From: Istiophorus platypterus
Lineage: Eukaryota > Chordata > Actinopteri > Istiophoriformes > Istiophoridae
Length of the DNA stretch: 64,000 nucleotides
Reading direction: 5' to 3'
NCBI GenBank assembly: GCA_016859345.1
Contig: CM029123.1
Span: 4,611,501-4,675,500, forward strand
The notes below the pieces were generated by a model. That model did no database searches. It saw only the letters and a program-made list of their open reading frames with translations, and was not told the DNA's origin. A program made the translations under genes and the position numbers. The number at the start of each line of letters is the position of its first letter. Position 1 is the stretch's first letter. Positions 38,942-53,269 of the stretch are shown here, one piece after another.

Positions 38942-41900
38942 AAATTTGATGTTGTTTGACTAACTAACTACACTGGTGAGTCCTATATCCTGAAGTAATC
39001 CTTCAGGGTTTTGTGAATGACAGCAGTATGTGGCATGCAAAATAGCATTGGTAAACAAGGCTTATAGTGAATGGATTTGAACTGTGATTTTCACATCTTC
39101 CCATTGCCATGTGAAAATGTAAGAGAATTTGACTGCTTAACAAATTTCTGTTCTGTCTGACGTCTCTGGGCAGGTGGTTGTAGCCACTAGTCATCTGACT
39201 GACTTACTTTAGTGAATTGATTCCTTCTCACTCTCATTCTTTTCTCAAAAACCTTTTTCTCTTACATTTTGCATTTTTGAGCTCATCATCTATGACAACT
39301 GTAATTCTTGGCTGTTTGACAGATTTTCTCCCTAGTTCATTTCTGCAGAAAGGACATCAGGAGACACTGAGAGCTCATTTTCATAGTCATGAAATTATCT
39401 CCTCTGTGGAAGCAGAAAATGTCACACCAGCCTCCTGCAAGTTACACTGGACTCACAAAACACTTTTCGGGCCGACTACCTCTGAAAGATTCACTATAGC
39501 TGGGCTTGAAAACACTTGCCAGCCTAGCGACATTAAGGATACAGACAACCCATAATGCAACACTTGGTAGAAGACCAGTTACACTTGTACTCTATTCATT
39601 CAAAAAGATTGTCTGATGTAATGAATGACCACGTAATTGTCTAGTGCTGAGATATAGGACCATCCTAAAACCCTGGCTTTGACATTAATGTGCTCGAAGG
39701 CCCTACAAGCTCAAGTAGAACAAACTGCTAAATTTAGTCAGACCGGTCTCATCTCTCTCTGTCTTTACTGTACGGCAACAAAAATAACAGCAACTAATAG
39801 ACACAAAGAAATTTACATCCCCAGCTATCAACAAAATAAGTTGAGCACCAACACATACTGAAGGTTGTCTCCGACTGTTCAGTGCTATAGCCCTTGCTTA
39901 CTGTAGTGCTCCTTCAAATCTCCCTGTGCTAACATGCTGTATATTACTAAAAGGACTGAAGATTAGCATATGACATGACAGATTACATTAAATCATGTCT
40001 GTGCCGTACTTTATGACATTAGCCTCTTAGCCCAGGCATATAGATGCATGCAAATGCTCCCCCAAACCCTCTTATTTAAATCTGCTGCATGACATGGCAC
40101 CTTTGATATGATTATTAGTCATCAAAGCGACTTGACTTCACCCTCATCAGATAGGGGGTGTCAGTAAAGGTGAGAAATGATGGCCACTTTGAACATGAAC
40201 CTTGACAAGCTGCAGTGAGACCCTGAAAAGCAGGCGTCTGACAGAAAATGTTATTTAACAAAGGATGTCCATGTGGGGAGGTTTATCTTGACGCTTTCCT
40301 CGTAACATGTCTGAGATGTAGGACAAAAAGTACCACTGTCTCCTTGAATATCATAAAAAAATGAAAGTTGTTGAGAATGTGGTTGCTCTTTTCATGTTGT
40401 CCAACTCATTAGTAACAGAAATCAGTCTGTCTCAGTCATAACTGCTGCCCAGATGGCTCTCCAATCTGCCCCATGTAAGGAGTGAATCATCATAATCACA
40501 CATAATCTAATATTTAACAAATGCTTTTTTGCTTCAATTTTAAAAAATGATATACTACAGTAATACATAAATCAAGCCCTTAAATTTCAGAGACACCGAG
40601 ATCTTGAGTTATCATGCAGTCTAAAAGAACTCAGCGTTCTTGATATTTAAACCATATTCCATCGTCAGTCACATCCAGTGTTTGCATATTGTGATACCCA
40701 GTCTTCTACTCTTTGGGGAGGTAGGGATTGTAGATACTTCTCTCCAATTATTCCCAGTGTCACTGGAGAAGCCCCCAACACCACTCGAGTGTCTTGTCTG
40801 TGCTCTGTGGTCTTTAATCTTAATTATAAAGCTATCATTACAGCATGAACCCAGGGCTGCCAACAGTGGAGCCCTCGGCTCATCTGCTTCGAATCAATCA
40901 AACTAAGTTCTGCACTGGAGGACTTTTTCTCTTTTTTCAGTCAGGTCATTTTGATTCTCCCTTATCTCATTTTCATAATTATGCTTGTCCCTTCTCTAAT
41001 GGAGTAAAAATGCTCTACCTCCAGAAGCTCTACATGGTCAACTCTGAATATTTAAACTGTGTTGCAACCTTGAACACCTGACCTTGCTATAGAACTTTGT
41101 GACAGTGAATAATCCAAAAGATCAGAATTAGTGCTTGTTAACAAAGGGTTGTTAATAGAGGAGGATGAGCCAAGAACAAAATAACTTCTGCAGTTTACTG
41201 TTTATGAGAAGGTGTTAGATATGGAGTAATGTGTCTGCGAAAGCCCTCATTCACACTCAAATTGTCAGCTTCTGCTGTAAATCAAAGCAGTAAAATTGGA
41301 TGACAGAGAGAAAGTTGGCAGTCAATGACAAATCTCCCTATCTCAAACACAGCTGACATCTTAAAGCTGTGATCAAATGGAATGATCAAAGGCATTCAGC
41401 ACTACATTGAGAAGTAGGCTACAGTGTGTGTTGGGAAAATTATATGAAGTCAAACTAAAATTGAAATAACTTTTTTGCTTAAAAAAAATCAGCATATGTA
41501 TCGAATAGACTTGTGCATGGATCTAGTCAAAATTGTTAGTTCCTTAAAAACAATTGAAATTTTATGTCTTTTTTTAAATGAAAGTGACAGCACCACCTAC
41601 ATTCTAGTTCTCCAAGAGGGGTGAATGTTATGTTATGAATGAAAATGTTGACACTGTATTTTTGGCGGTGCCATATTTTAATTTATAATACAACAACAAT
41701 ATCAATGTCACACAGATAGCTAATCAGCTCGGGGTGGCAATGTTAGCCATTGCTCAGTCCCATCTGTGATTTGTGATATAAAATGCTGAAGTTAGAGGCC
41801 TAGTAATTGCTGTGAGTTAAGACTAAGTCCGGTCATTTGCCATCACCACAACTTGACCTATGCAGTGCAGTTGAATATGGACTCACTCAAATATGTGCTG

Positions 41901-44900
41901 GGGCAAAACCATTGACAGCTTGAAGAGTAATGAATAAAATTATTCAAAAGAAATTTGAGGTTATTCTACATTTTTTCACTTTGAACATTTTTCTTACCAT
42001 ATAAAAGAAAGTTGGCAGCACTTCTAGTATTTATAGTCAAAATTCTATTCATTCAGCTAAATAACTTATTTGAGGTTTGATGAAAATATATCTTGATTAT
42101 CTTAAATTGTAAAGCTGACCAATCACAAGAAGAGCAGTGAGACCTGTCACATTGCAAAGCAATGTCAGAATTGAAGAAGTTAGCGGTGAAGATACTTTAA
42201 TGTTTTTATGAAATATATGAAATGACAGTTAAATTGTATGACCATTATTCATTTATGGAGTAAAACCGGTTGGCTCCTAAGAGTCTCTGGTTGGTGTTTC
42301 TGTTTATATGAGTCGATAGCAAAACTAGCCAGTTATCTAATGTTAACTCTCGGCTAGTATACAATAAATTATGGTAACAAAGGATTCTCTCAACAGCACT
42401 TCAGAACAGCGTTTTTTTGTTTTATATAAAAGAAATGGATTTTCATCAGAAAAAGATGTTACATTTTCACACAGCCCAAGTTTGTTTAGCTACCAAGCCA
42501 CAGTATATACTTATGTAACATCAACTATCCGGCCTTACTGGAAAACACCACTTAAATCAGTCCATAAATATCAATGAATCTTAGCTGGGTTGACAAGTTC
42601 TTCACTGTAAAAAAATGGGCTACATTGGCTATATCTTCTATCTTCTGTCCCTTTTGTTAGCATCCATAAGAATTACTCCCTAACCAAAAAGTTTATACTT
42701 TTGCACATTTATTCTTGTTGAGGTTTACCTCATCGACAGCTTGCAACTTGCTTATCTGAGTCGATGGGTTGGAATTACCATCCCAAGCTGACGTACAGAG
42801 TAATATCCAGTCAGCTGTTTGATAAGCTTGGTTAAGAGCATCTGTCGCCCACTAATCAGCCCCTAACATTCATCCAAACAGGGAATGTTGATTGGTCCAG
42901 TCTTTGTTTTTTTTTATTAATTTATTTTTAAGCACGTATAACTCTCAATAGTCTGGGATAGTCTAGTATATTTTGAGTTCATTGTAAACATTAAGAGTGG
43001 GACAAAATCTGTTCCTTTTCAAAATGTAGTATGCATAATTCTGGATTCTAGTCATTATTTATGACATGTTCAATATCCAAATATATAGCTACAGTTTAAC
43101 CTGTGAACTTGTGAACTTTAAGTCTATAGAAGCTCAAGCAAAATCCTACACGAAGAAAACCTTTAAGTCACATCATTCATCATTAAAGATGATGAAACAG
43201 ATCAAAGAGTAGATGAGCAGGGCTTTTCAACTTTGAACAGACACAGCAGGTATGGTTCCCACTGTCCATGCCACCTAGTCATAGCACAAAGGGAAAAGAG
43301 CCCGACAAGTGAGCACATGACAGAAGATTATGTTGAGTTCACAGGTCACATTTCTTTGAGGCGCAAAACCTTCAAAATACCTTTTATAGCTGTCTGAAAG
43401 AAAGCGAATGCTTTAGTTTAATGCCATAGAACGGAGGTCCTCATTGGTTTTAAAATATGCAAAGAAGTACATGCTAACATTAACCACTGCCTACATTATT
43501 TATCCTCCTGAAAAGTGTTTTATCAGCACTAGGCCTGCTTTACTTTACTTTTAAATATTCAAATTAGGGAAGAACTGAAATATATACCATGCAAAAGGGC
43601 CTTTTTACATTTGATTTTAAAATTAAGCTCACAATTCTCACATGTTTGGTTAGAGATGGTTTGGTTTATTGAAAATTCTGTGGAGCTGCAATTTTTAAAG
43701 GAATTGCCAAAGGCTTAGCCGACCACAATTATCTTTTTTTTTTTTTTTCAATGTGGCTTACGTACAATCAAGAGGTGATGGGTAATCAAATTTTCTTCAG
43801 TTCTTCAATTTTGACCAAGGTAAAGCTCAAACCAATGTGGATTGACGAAATCCCCTTTTAGCATCATAATATCAAAACATGGTTATAAGGTAATATAATA
43901 ATTTGAATTCCAAGATTACTATGTAATGTATGATTCACTTTTCTGTATTTCATAAATTTAGTTCCACTTTGAGCAGTTACTTCTAAGTGTTTGTTAGACA
44001 TCAGAATAAACTTGAAAATGTACTAATCACAGTGTATCATAGTGTGTGAATGTTATTCACAGTAACACCATAAGGTCATAAACTAACAAATTAAGCTCTA
44101 ATAACTTACTTTGTGTCCATTTCTTAGTTTTTGCTGGTTGATTCTTGCCTTGAAGTGGACGTTATTTACATGGCAGGAGGTTTTAGAGGGAGAGGGAAAA
44201 GCTTTTACCGTGGTTTACATTGGCCATGTATCATAGGGATTACTAAAAACTAAAGAGCTGTTCCTTTCTTTTTAGCACTCAATCTTTTTCTCCAACTCTT
44301 TATTCCCTAACACCCATCACAAATTTGGTCTGGTATGTGACTGCTAATTTATCCTTTCAATGTATGATATCCTGTCATCTCCTCATTTGTCCCTGAGTGT
44401 TTCTAATCTGAGATAATCCCAGTCAAATCCTTTGATTGTGTGTTTGGACCTGATCCATCTCTGAAGAAGCAATTTAATGGGCTTCATGGCACTTGGTGTA
44501 AAGTCATTTATCTAGTGGATTGGATGTGAATACTTGTTTTAATAAGTGCTCTTCATGAATAGTCGGATACATGCCATTTAATTAGGCAGAGTAGACCTTT
44601 TCTATCCCCACAACTTCTCCAAGGTTTTGTTTTGGTTATTTTTATTTGGAGTTGAGTGCTTTGATAGAGAAGTTATGGGACTCTTCAGATTTTGCACCTG
44701 TTAAACGAAAAAACTTGGACAGTATAACAATATAAACACTGATAGTAATAGAAACATTTCCTTGATAAGAAAATTAAAAAATTTTAATACATTACATTTT
44801 TGATAACATATCAACAACCTATCATATCATAGAAGCACAGAAATTTTTAACCAAATATAAAGCGATCCTTTAAGAAGAGATAACAACTTACAAAAATAGG

Positions 44901-46106
44901 CACAGCAGGGTTGGTTTACTCAGCTAAACACACAAATTGCTATTTTGATATGCAGTTTACAGCGATAACTTGAAATTCATAGACATCTGTGAAACATTGG
45001 GTCTGAGCTCACCTGGAAATAAATAATAACAGGCTTCTCCTTTCTAGCTGGTGACTGTCAATTTTGTTGGCTAAAATGACAGCTGTCACATGCATTTGAT
45101 CATCTTAACTTAACTAGTGTTATCGAATAACCTATAGTTGACATTAAATGAAAATATTTCACAGTAAATTGTAATTTTGAAAAGTGCTATTGAAAAAAAA
45201 AAGGACAGCATTTAGACGCATATTCAGATTTATATTGACAAGATGAAAGATTTCTGTTTATTTTTGTATGATTTATTTATTTAACTTGATTGACGCACAA
45301 TGTTCAGAAAGACGTGTGGGGAAATTCCAAGATCTCATTTCTTAGCAATGAGCATACATCCTGCGTTGTTGCAACACAGTGTCTATTCCATCAGACGCTA
45401 CATTATGAAACCCTGCCACTCTTATACACTTATACCACTCTTACACCAAACAAAGCAATACATGGGGCTGAAATTAAAAAGACTCTCTATGGTGTAATAA
45501 TAATCACTTTCTCACCCACAACATCTGTTTTTAGAAAGTCTTGACAGAGAATGAACAATGCTGATTGCCAAGCTTTTCTGTTTTTTTTTTTTTCCCCAAC
45601 ATCTGGCTTCCTGGTTTGACGTGCCCAGTTCACAGCTGTGATTGGCTGTTCACTTTCAAAACTTCCTCAAAAACAGAAACACGGAGCGATCAGCTGACAG
45701 TGAGTGCAGTAGTAGAAAGTGCAGATATAAAGTTGTGAAGTTGACATGTTAATTTTTCTCTAAATGTTTGTATAATCGCAGCGAGAGAAAACAGAGGAAT
45801 GTGAACAGGAAGTGAAGGCAACTGCTGGTATCTGGAAGTACTCAGAAGTGGGTGGAGGAAACCGTATTTCAGCCACAGAAAACAGAGAAACATGGGGAGT
45901 GAGTACCAACCCCTGTCTTCAGCAGAATCATGCAGAAGTTTATTCATAGGTAAGTATGTTGTCTTAAAGTGTTATTTGCTGTTTCATGAGAGGCATTCTG
46001 TAAATTACACCTGGGAATTGATCTGTTCATACATAAATGGCAGAAATGTTTATCTTATCTAGACTTGCCCACTTTCTTTGCTACGCAGATGTTACCACAC
46101 TGAGAC

Positions 46107-46449
46107 CAGGGCCCGTATCTGTCAAACATCTCAGACTCCCCCCCAGGAATTGTGTTGAAAGTTACTGGGGCTAAAAACACTCCTACGTCAGAGTAGGATT
46201 TTAGACTTGTTTACAAATCCTACACTGACTTCCAACAGGAGAAGGATTACTCCCGTGAGGGAGAGTGACATGGCTGTTTTACAACACTCTCTGCTGCAAA
46301 CTAGAAATTCTGAAAATGTAACATAGTTGTGTTAGTGTTAAAGTTATCCAGTTGCGTACTATAGCTCAGGCCCAATTACATATTTTCAAACTGAGAGTTA
46401 AAAGAACTAAATGCAACCCCTGCAGCGAACGTTAGATAAATGAGCCCTC
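46107..46449. mobile_element. hAT-like MITE
   Basis: The left end CAGGGCCCGTATCTGTCAAA and the right end, which reads AGATAAATGAGCCCTC, are inverted repeats of the 'CAGGGCCCGTATTCATCAAA' type found at the ends of non-autonomous hAT elements in fish. The interior has the typical 'agtaggattttagact...aggattactcc' material. Length is about 343 bp with no coding capacity. An eight-base target duplication could not be identified. Confidence 0.5.
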
Positions 46450-49400
46450 AAATGTTAATTTTCTGTTACAACCTAAAAAAATAGAAAAAACAAGCAATCA
46501 GCAATTGTGGTATGAACAAATCCTTCTAAGTCAGTATTTAGTAGCTTATTATTTAGTAAAGTTTCATTTCTGTTTTAATTGTGGTCATTACAAACCCAAC
46601 TCCTCACTTGCAAAGAGCATTTTCCTTGTCACATTAAAGTTGTTAGAAACTCAGTTCTCTTTTTTTTCTTGCCAAAACAGTATCTTTTAATTCCTGTGAA
46701 ATTTTGGACAGATGTGGCTGATTTCCTATTCTGTGATGCTTGATCAATATGGGCCACACACGAGGTGAATCCACTTTAAGCCATTCTCCCTTATTTGTTT
46801 TCCCCTCGTTCCTCTCATATCAATTAGAAAGATCGAGAGAAATGTGGATAAACAGAAACTAAAAAGTTGGACATGTATTTTTAGGCTTTGAGAGATTTTG
46901 GGACAGGGAACTGGTACACCTCAGTAACAGACAGATGTCTCTAGTGTTCAGTTCTATCAGCCCTTGTCATCTCTGTAATCTTACTTTGTGATTTGGAGCA
47001 TGTTATAAACAGAAACATAAAAGGTGAATATACATTGTTCAGTGGAACACCTACCCCAGCTTCCATCTAGAGGTGCTCTAGTTCTACCCTTGGAAGTCGT
47101 GACGATTGTGGTGTTAGCTTACCAGTCTCCCAACCCCCACCCAACCCCACCCCCCACAGTAGCCAGATGGCTGTCACACAGGCGGTTCCTCGCCCAGACC
47201 ATGCTGATTTCCCATCATTCTTTTGTTAATGAGGTTGTTAGCAATGCAACAGGCAATTAAATTATCCCAATCTGGCATTTTGGTCATTGGCTTACTGTAC
47301 AGTGTACTATACGTTGTTTCAAGCTCATCAGATAACATTACTTACTTTGACTGCTTCTGTTGAGATGATGGCTTCTATCCTTTTACCATTTTGTTTCTTA
47401 TTATTCATGTCAGTGGTGCTGTGCAGCAGTGAAAGTGAAAGCCATTTTCAGACAGTCAAGCAGTATAAACAGAGTGCTTGACAGAGTTGGTGTTGGTATT
47501 CTCCGCTGTGATAGCGGGAGATCAGTGTCTCCAACTGACAAACTTTGTTTTAGTACATCATCACCCTGTATGGAAACAACACAGCCCAGAGCTGCTGCTG
47601 CACAGAGGAAGTTTTGTTAGCTGTTAAATCGTGTAGAGAGGGCGGCTTCAGCCAGTTAGTCGAGCGCTTACCTTCATGTGAAACGCTGCCGAACACTGAC
47701 ACCGCTGACAGTTAATTATGGGAGTCACAGATCACGCAGACTTGTCAGCCTGGCTACGATTGACATGCCGCATGTTTACATCTCAGTTGTAACGTTGTTT
47801 TCTAGTTATTTTCACAGCAGCAGTGCATCGGTTATTCAGCTCCAGAAATGCCTCTGGGCCTACCATAATGATCGTAAAAGCAGTACAGATTCAGGGGAAT
47901 GAAATGTTAAAAAATGACTTGTGGGTATAATTGGTGAACCCGCCATCGCTGTAACTTTGGAAATATTTTCGGTCAAGCTGTTGAAACATGCAGACTGCCT
48001 GTTAGTTAGATTGTTATAGTATGTAGGTATGTCTCTGAATGGCTTCATTATTTTACTCAGGCACCTCCACACATACAAAATTATTTTGACAATAAGTGAA
48101 AACCAACTAAACCTGATATACTGTTAGACAAGCAGATGAAAAGGAAGCAAACATATACATCTTGACACACAGCGATGTTTGGTGACTGCATCAGTGGAAT
48201 GATTTCTATTTCTAGACTTAGTGGTTGGTGTCAGTAACATGGTGGTAAAGCAAATGGCAGCCAGAAAAAACACAATTACCTAAATATGCCTCATTTTTAA
48301 CTTAATCAAAATGAGTGTTGAGAAAAAAAGTTAATCTGATTACTCCATTTTAAAGCTTTTCTCAGAAGTATTAATGTAAGCAGAGATATATGCCTGGTCA
48401 GTAATAAAATTTGCTTACACAGATTCTGATGGGTTACATTAAAAACCCAGCCTCTGATTAAAAGGTTTTTCAACTGAAGATAGACTTTCACCTGAAGCAA
48501 TCTGCTTCAGTGAGAGCCCCCAAAGAGACAGGAGCTACTGAGGCAGCAGTTTATCCCCCGTTCAGGCGCGTGTGCACATGACAGCTAGCCCTCACTGCTG
48601 TCTCCCAGTGTTTTTGTGGGATGAAACTAACAAATCTAGCTCCCAGCTACTGTTCTGTATTTAGTGTCAAAACTCCTGTTTGGGAATCATCACTAACTAA
48701 GGTACTGGCAGAGTTTGCTGTTTTATCAGATATGCTGGTTGCAGCACAATGGAGCTTAAAACAATGGAAGGAATGTTGTGGCTAACCCCTGCTTTGGGCT
48801 GGGACCACAGCTGGCACATGACTTATACCACTGCTCACCTTTTATATCCACTCCTAACTGAAAGAGGACAGATCATTTTAGTCCTTGACTAACCTGAGTT
48901 AGAACTTCTGATGGTAGCAAACAATTTGTTGCTGTTAACATGAAGCAACTGCTGATTCTTCTTCTCAGCCTATTGCCAAACACAATCTTACATCAAGTTA
49001 GGCTTAACAAAAATTTTGAAAAGTCCTGTTTATATGATGTAATATAAAGGATTGATGAAATATCCACTAACACAAGTTGTTGGAAAATCTTGAAATTATA
49101 GTAGTTATGTTAGTGTGAGTGTATATATCTCCCTGTCAGTGTTTTAGACTGAACCTGTCGAGAGAGTACCCGGCCTGTGGTCCAGTGCATACTGGGATAT
49201 GGTTTAGCCCCATGCAACCCTGAACAGGAGAAATCTGACATTTAGACACGTTCACACTCTCCAGCGGTTGAAAATACTAACGGTCCAGTATCACTGATGC
49301 AAATTTTAGAGAATCATCACCCAACTCTACAATTTCTCTCTCATAGCGTTCCAGTGTCTCTCAGTTCATTGTCTTGGTTTTGTGCACCACAACTTCACTG

Positions 49401-50661
49401 TTTTCACCACTCTCATCGCTATCATTTCTAACAAGCTCTATTAACCCTACTGTATGCTGCACCAAATGGTAGACAGTCAAACTTTTCATGTAGCGAGGGA
49501 TGCGAGTGATGGACCAAATTTTTCTCAGGAGTTGGTGTTGAGTTAAAGGTTTTTCCAGGTAGCAAACTCAATGCTAATATTGCTACTAACACCATTACCC
49601 TAACTACGTTTTATGGTGAAAATCTGTCAGTGTTGTAGTCTCTGGTTATTTTTGATGCCCTCACAGTGGTCCAGAAAGTCTATAAATGCCCAAACAGACA
49701 TTAGTCTGTTATTTGCACTCAGACTTGGCCGAGCATGGTTCTCAGTGCCTCGGGGGTTTTGTCCTTCTGCTACTTAACATTCTCACATCACATATTATAG
49801 TATGAAAGATGGTCTCCTTAGTAATTCATTTTTTTTTAATTTTCATTTATGTGGCTTCAGGTGTCTGTCATGAGAAAATGGTTTGTTTACATCATTGTTG
49901 GATATGGAACTGTCTAATGAAACTTGTAGTCTAGTAATGTACTAATAAGGGCACTGACCTGCTCGTAGTGTCAACAGGGCAAACCAAGTGGACCCACACA
50001 GAGTAAAATCAAGCTTACAGTGGAGTCTACTGTGTACAAAAATTGATATGAATGATGTAGTCAGATGCTTTCCACCAAAATAGCCAGGGTCTTCAGGGGC
50101 AGGTTTCACAAAGATATTATAGATGGGCCTGAATTCTTGGACCAGTCTCTCTCCAGCTTTTATATTAGTCTAATCAAAGTTAGACAGTTTCCCATGAATA
50201 AAGACTGATTTTTATTTTAGGCCTAAAAAGTTAACCTCCCAACCCCCATGCTAACTTTCAACAAAGAGCCATGTGTCCATGGAGGCAACCAGTGATAAAT
50301 CTCATGAACAGTGGAGTCAAATGACAAAAAAGGAAAACACTGCTCATATGCTGTTTTCTAAAAACTTTGCCAAGTCTTTTGGCTTTCACAAAAGATGGTC
50401 CATATTCAAGAAACAGTTTCTTTTATTTTTTCCACGATGTGAAGTTCATAACATTATGGATTTTTGGGTATAGTATCTAATTTACCCACACATATACTGT
50501 CTGTATTTTTTTCTTTTTACTATATTTATCAATCTATCTATCTCCATATATCTATCTATCTATATCTATATTTATATTTATTTATATATCTATCTCTCTC
50601 ATTCTCTCTCTCTCCCTCTCTCCCTCCGTCTCTCTCTCTTGCTCTCTCTCTCTCTCTCTCT

Positions 50662-50704
<43 letters not shown>

Positions 50705-51749
50705 AATAATTATATTTTGGATGGGAATGACTAGTTTTGGTGAGTCCCATGATTGAAATTCCTCTCAACAAGTACCTACAATCCTTGTTTGGATAACATA
50801 GGTTAAAGCAAACTCTACAAAAAGGTAAAATTTTCACAGTAGCACATGTCTTGGCACGCATTTTTAGAATTACAGTTATTTAGCATAGCCATACCCTTTC
50901 AACATATGAGTATTTAACATCAGCACAACAGTTTTAAGAAGAAGGGGAAAATTTTTTTTCATATAATCAATTTGGAAATCAAACTAAATTACCATTGTGT
51001 TGCATCATATTATATTGCATTGCTTTGCTCTGTGTCTTTATGAAAAAAAAAAATTGAATGTACTCTCAGATGTAATCACCTTTACTACATTCAAGAGAGG
51101 GAATAAATATAAAAGTGAAAGACTTTCTGTTTTTCTGTGTGTATCCAAAGTTAGGATGGGACTGTATATCAACCTACTAGTGCAGTGCCTTATCAAAATG
51201 TACCTGTTGATAGGGGCTAGATGCTACGAATCCTCTCTGGGAGGCAGTTGTGTGGTCAGTACATTTTGTTTGTTACTGGTGGAGCTGGCTGCTCCACTTA
51301 ACTCTGTTGATTGATGGCATAGAAAGTGAATTTCACATTTATTAAAACAAAGGCATGTGCATGCTGTAAATTGTGCAGTTGCTGCATTGCCCTCATAGTG
51401 TACTTCCACATTTTTCTTCACATCAAGTTACATGTAAAAAACAGTGTTTGAAGCTTTCTTGAGAACTACACATCCAAAAAACTTCAGTCAATACTGAACT
51501 TCCTTGGGTCCTCAGCAATACACCTGTGAAATTTACACATGATCAGATGAGTGGTTGTCAAGAATATCGAAATATAGACAGATGGACAGATTCCTCCATT
51601 TATAGTTGGATTGCATGTCCATTTGTGTCTTTCATCACTTAGACAAGAGTTGGTTGAAGACACTGCCCAACAGGATAGACAGTGTACTCCCAGCAGACTC
51701 CCATACTCTCTTTATAAAGCCTTTCTGGACAAAAATGAATAAATAAATA
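46450..51749 (+). other. No gene seen; ends in a compound microsatellite
   Basis: No exon recognised. The region has short ORFs and a C-rich stretch at about 47127-47158, and includes the compound microsatellite at 50520-50700. Confidence 0.5.
50520..50700 (+). repeat. Compound microsatellite: CTAT, CT and TA runs
   Basis: A TATC/CTAT-rich stretch is followed by a CT-rich polypyrimidine block (about 50590-50663) and an uninterrupted (TA)n run (about 50664-50697). The ORFs over it are simple-repeat translations. Confidence 0.9.
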
Positions 51750-52805
51750 AACAAACAAATAAAAAGGAACTCAATAAAGAGCAGCAGAAAACCAAAATCA
51801 TGATGGCTCTGGAATCAGCAAGAGCCAGTCAGAAGACCAAAAGGAAGAGGACAATCCCCTTCAAGAAACTCTAAGTGTCCAACAGGTGGACACCAGAAGG
51901 CTCCAACACTTCTGGACTATGACTTGGTCACTGCCTTCTGCAAGGATGTGAATGACAGGATCACAGGGACCTTGGAGAGAGACACAGGATATTACATTGC
52001 TTCTGAAAAAACTTTGATGGCTTCAAATGCATTTGGGGAACTGATGGTTTCTAGGACAGGAGGATGTTGTCACCGAGCTCAAAGCTCTGCAGAAGGAGCT
52101 TGACATGAGGAGCCAAGATCACTGAAATTGCAAATGAAAACAAGGCTCTTGAAGCAAAGAATTTGGACAGCACTGCCAAGCTGAACCAAAAAGAACAGGA
52201 GACCATCCAGAGCAAGGATGGCTGGAAAATCAAACTCAGAGCTCTGGAAGGTCAGCTGAAGTGTGAGCTGGCAGCAAAGGAGGCGAGCTTCAAGAGAATA
52301 AAGGAGCTCAAAGACAGAGCAGAGAGATGTGGCTCAGTGAAGTAAGCCACATAAAAGAAGAAATCACACCCCTGACACAGCGCCACACTGAGCCTCAGGT
52401 ACGTCACCTGATCACTTTGATCTGGAAAATGACTTGTTGGATTATAACAACTTGCTTAAGGTTGAAAATTAGCTTCCAACAGGAAAGATACTGAAAATAT
52501 ATTCTCTTTCTTTTTTCAACATCTTGCACAAAAGACGGACAAAGAGAAGGCAAAGATGAAAAAGGTGTAAAAAGATGAAGGAGAAGGAAAAAACTAAGGA
52601 GAGAGAACGACAAGGAGGAGAGAGAAGAAGGAGAGGAGGAGAGGATTAACATCATCTCTTCTCTTCTAACCCCCCATGTCTCCCTCTTTTCACCACTCAT
52701 CCTTCATCTTCATCCTCCCCAACAGCCCGTCTACCCCCTTCCCATCCCTTTACTACCTCCCACCGCATAGACACTCATATAACTATTAAATAAAAAAATA
52801 AAGAA
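51750..52805 (+). pseudogene. Decayed coiled-coil gene copy with 3' exon and polyA signals
   Basis: Protein-like sequence continues through several frames. From 51779 it reads EQQKTKIMMALESARASQK; from 51834 another frame includes KAPTLLDYDLVTAFCKDVND; from 52060 a third reads EDVVTELKALQKELDMRSQ; then ORF 52163-52345 gives a Lys/Glu-rich coiled coil (AKLNQKEQETIQSKDGWKIK and onward), ending at TAA. The changes of frame show at least three indels. After it, CCTCAG|GTACGT looks like an old donor, and TTGCACAAAAG at about 52534 an old acceptor leading to a Lys/Glu/Arg-rich tail (TDKEKAKMKK). A pyrimidine-rich 3' UTR-like stretch follows, with AATAAA at 52789-52794 and 52797-52802. The retained intron argues against a simple retrocopy; it looks like a duplicated, now broken gene end. 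The parent gene was not recognised. Confidence 0.55.
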
Positions 52806-53269
52806 CATCAAATTGTGAAGGTCTTCCTGTTCTCCGGTCTCAATTCCGGGTTTCATTACACAGAAGAGAGGCAAACAGATATAGGGCAGTCAAGCCATAT
52901 ACAAGGTTTCTACCTAGTCTGTTTACACTTCCTTTGTTTATGTTTATTGATGTATTCATTTATATTTTTTATTCATTTTGCCAGTTTTGTTGCTCCAAAA
53001 CAGTCAGCCATGTTAACATATGATAAAGGCAGAAGGCTGTTTAAGATTTAACAAATCATGTAAAACAAATGTTTTGTTTTTTCAATTTTTCCTTTTTATT
53101 TGCTGGTTTTGGCTTGGCAAGTTGGCCTGTGTTAAAGGAAATCAAGATTAAGTAGTTATACTAACTAACTATGCAAGAAGGGAGGATTATGAAATTACTT
53201 AGGGAGGTACAACTTGATAAGAAGAACTGCCTAGAATGTATAATGATGGTGGACATTAAAAAACTTAAA

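Larger units (their letters stand above)
34731..46106 (+). other. No gene seen over about 11 kb
   Basis: Short ORFs only. It contains simple repeats at 37655 and 38922. Regulatory-like stretches are at about 36180-36600, 40010-40180 and 44280-44620. A splice-like segment at 45782 was considered and rejected. Confidence 0.5.

Noticed and set aside
45782..45901. Open segment after ATAATCGCAG with a GTGAGT donor
   Set aside because: Open only in phase 0 and ending in phase 0, which cannot join the phase-1 start of the exon at 55585 directly; the opposite strand is equally open and there is no homology.
50464..50709. 81-codon ORF rich in Ser/Leu/Tyr/Ile
   Set aside because: Translation of a compound CT/TA microsatellite.
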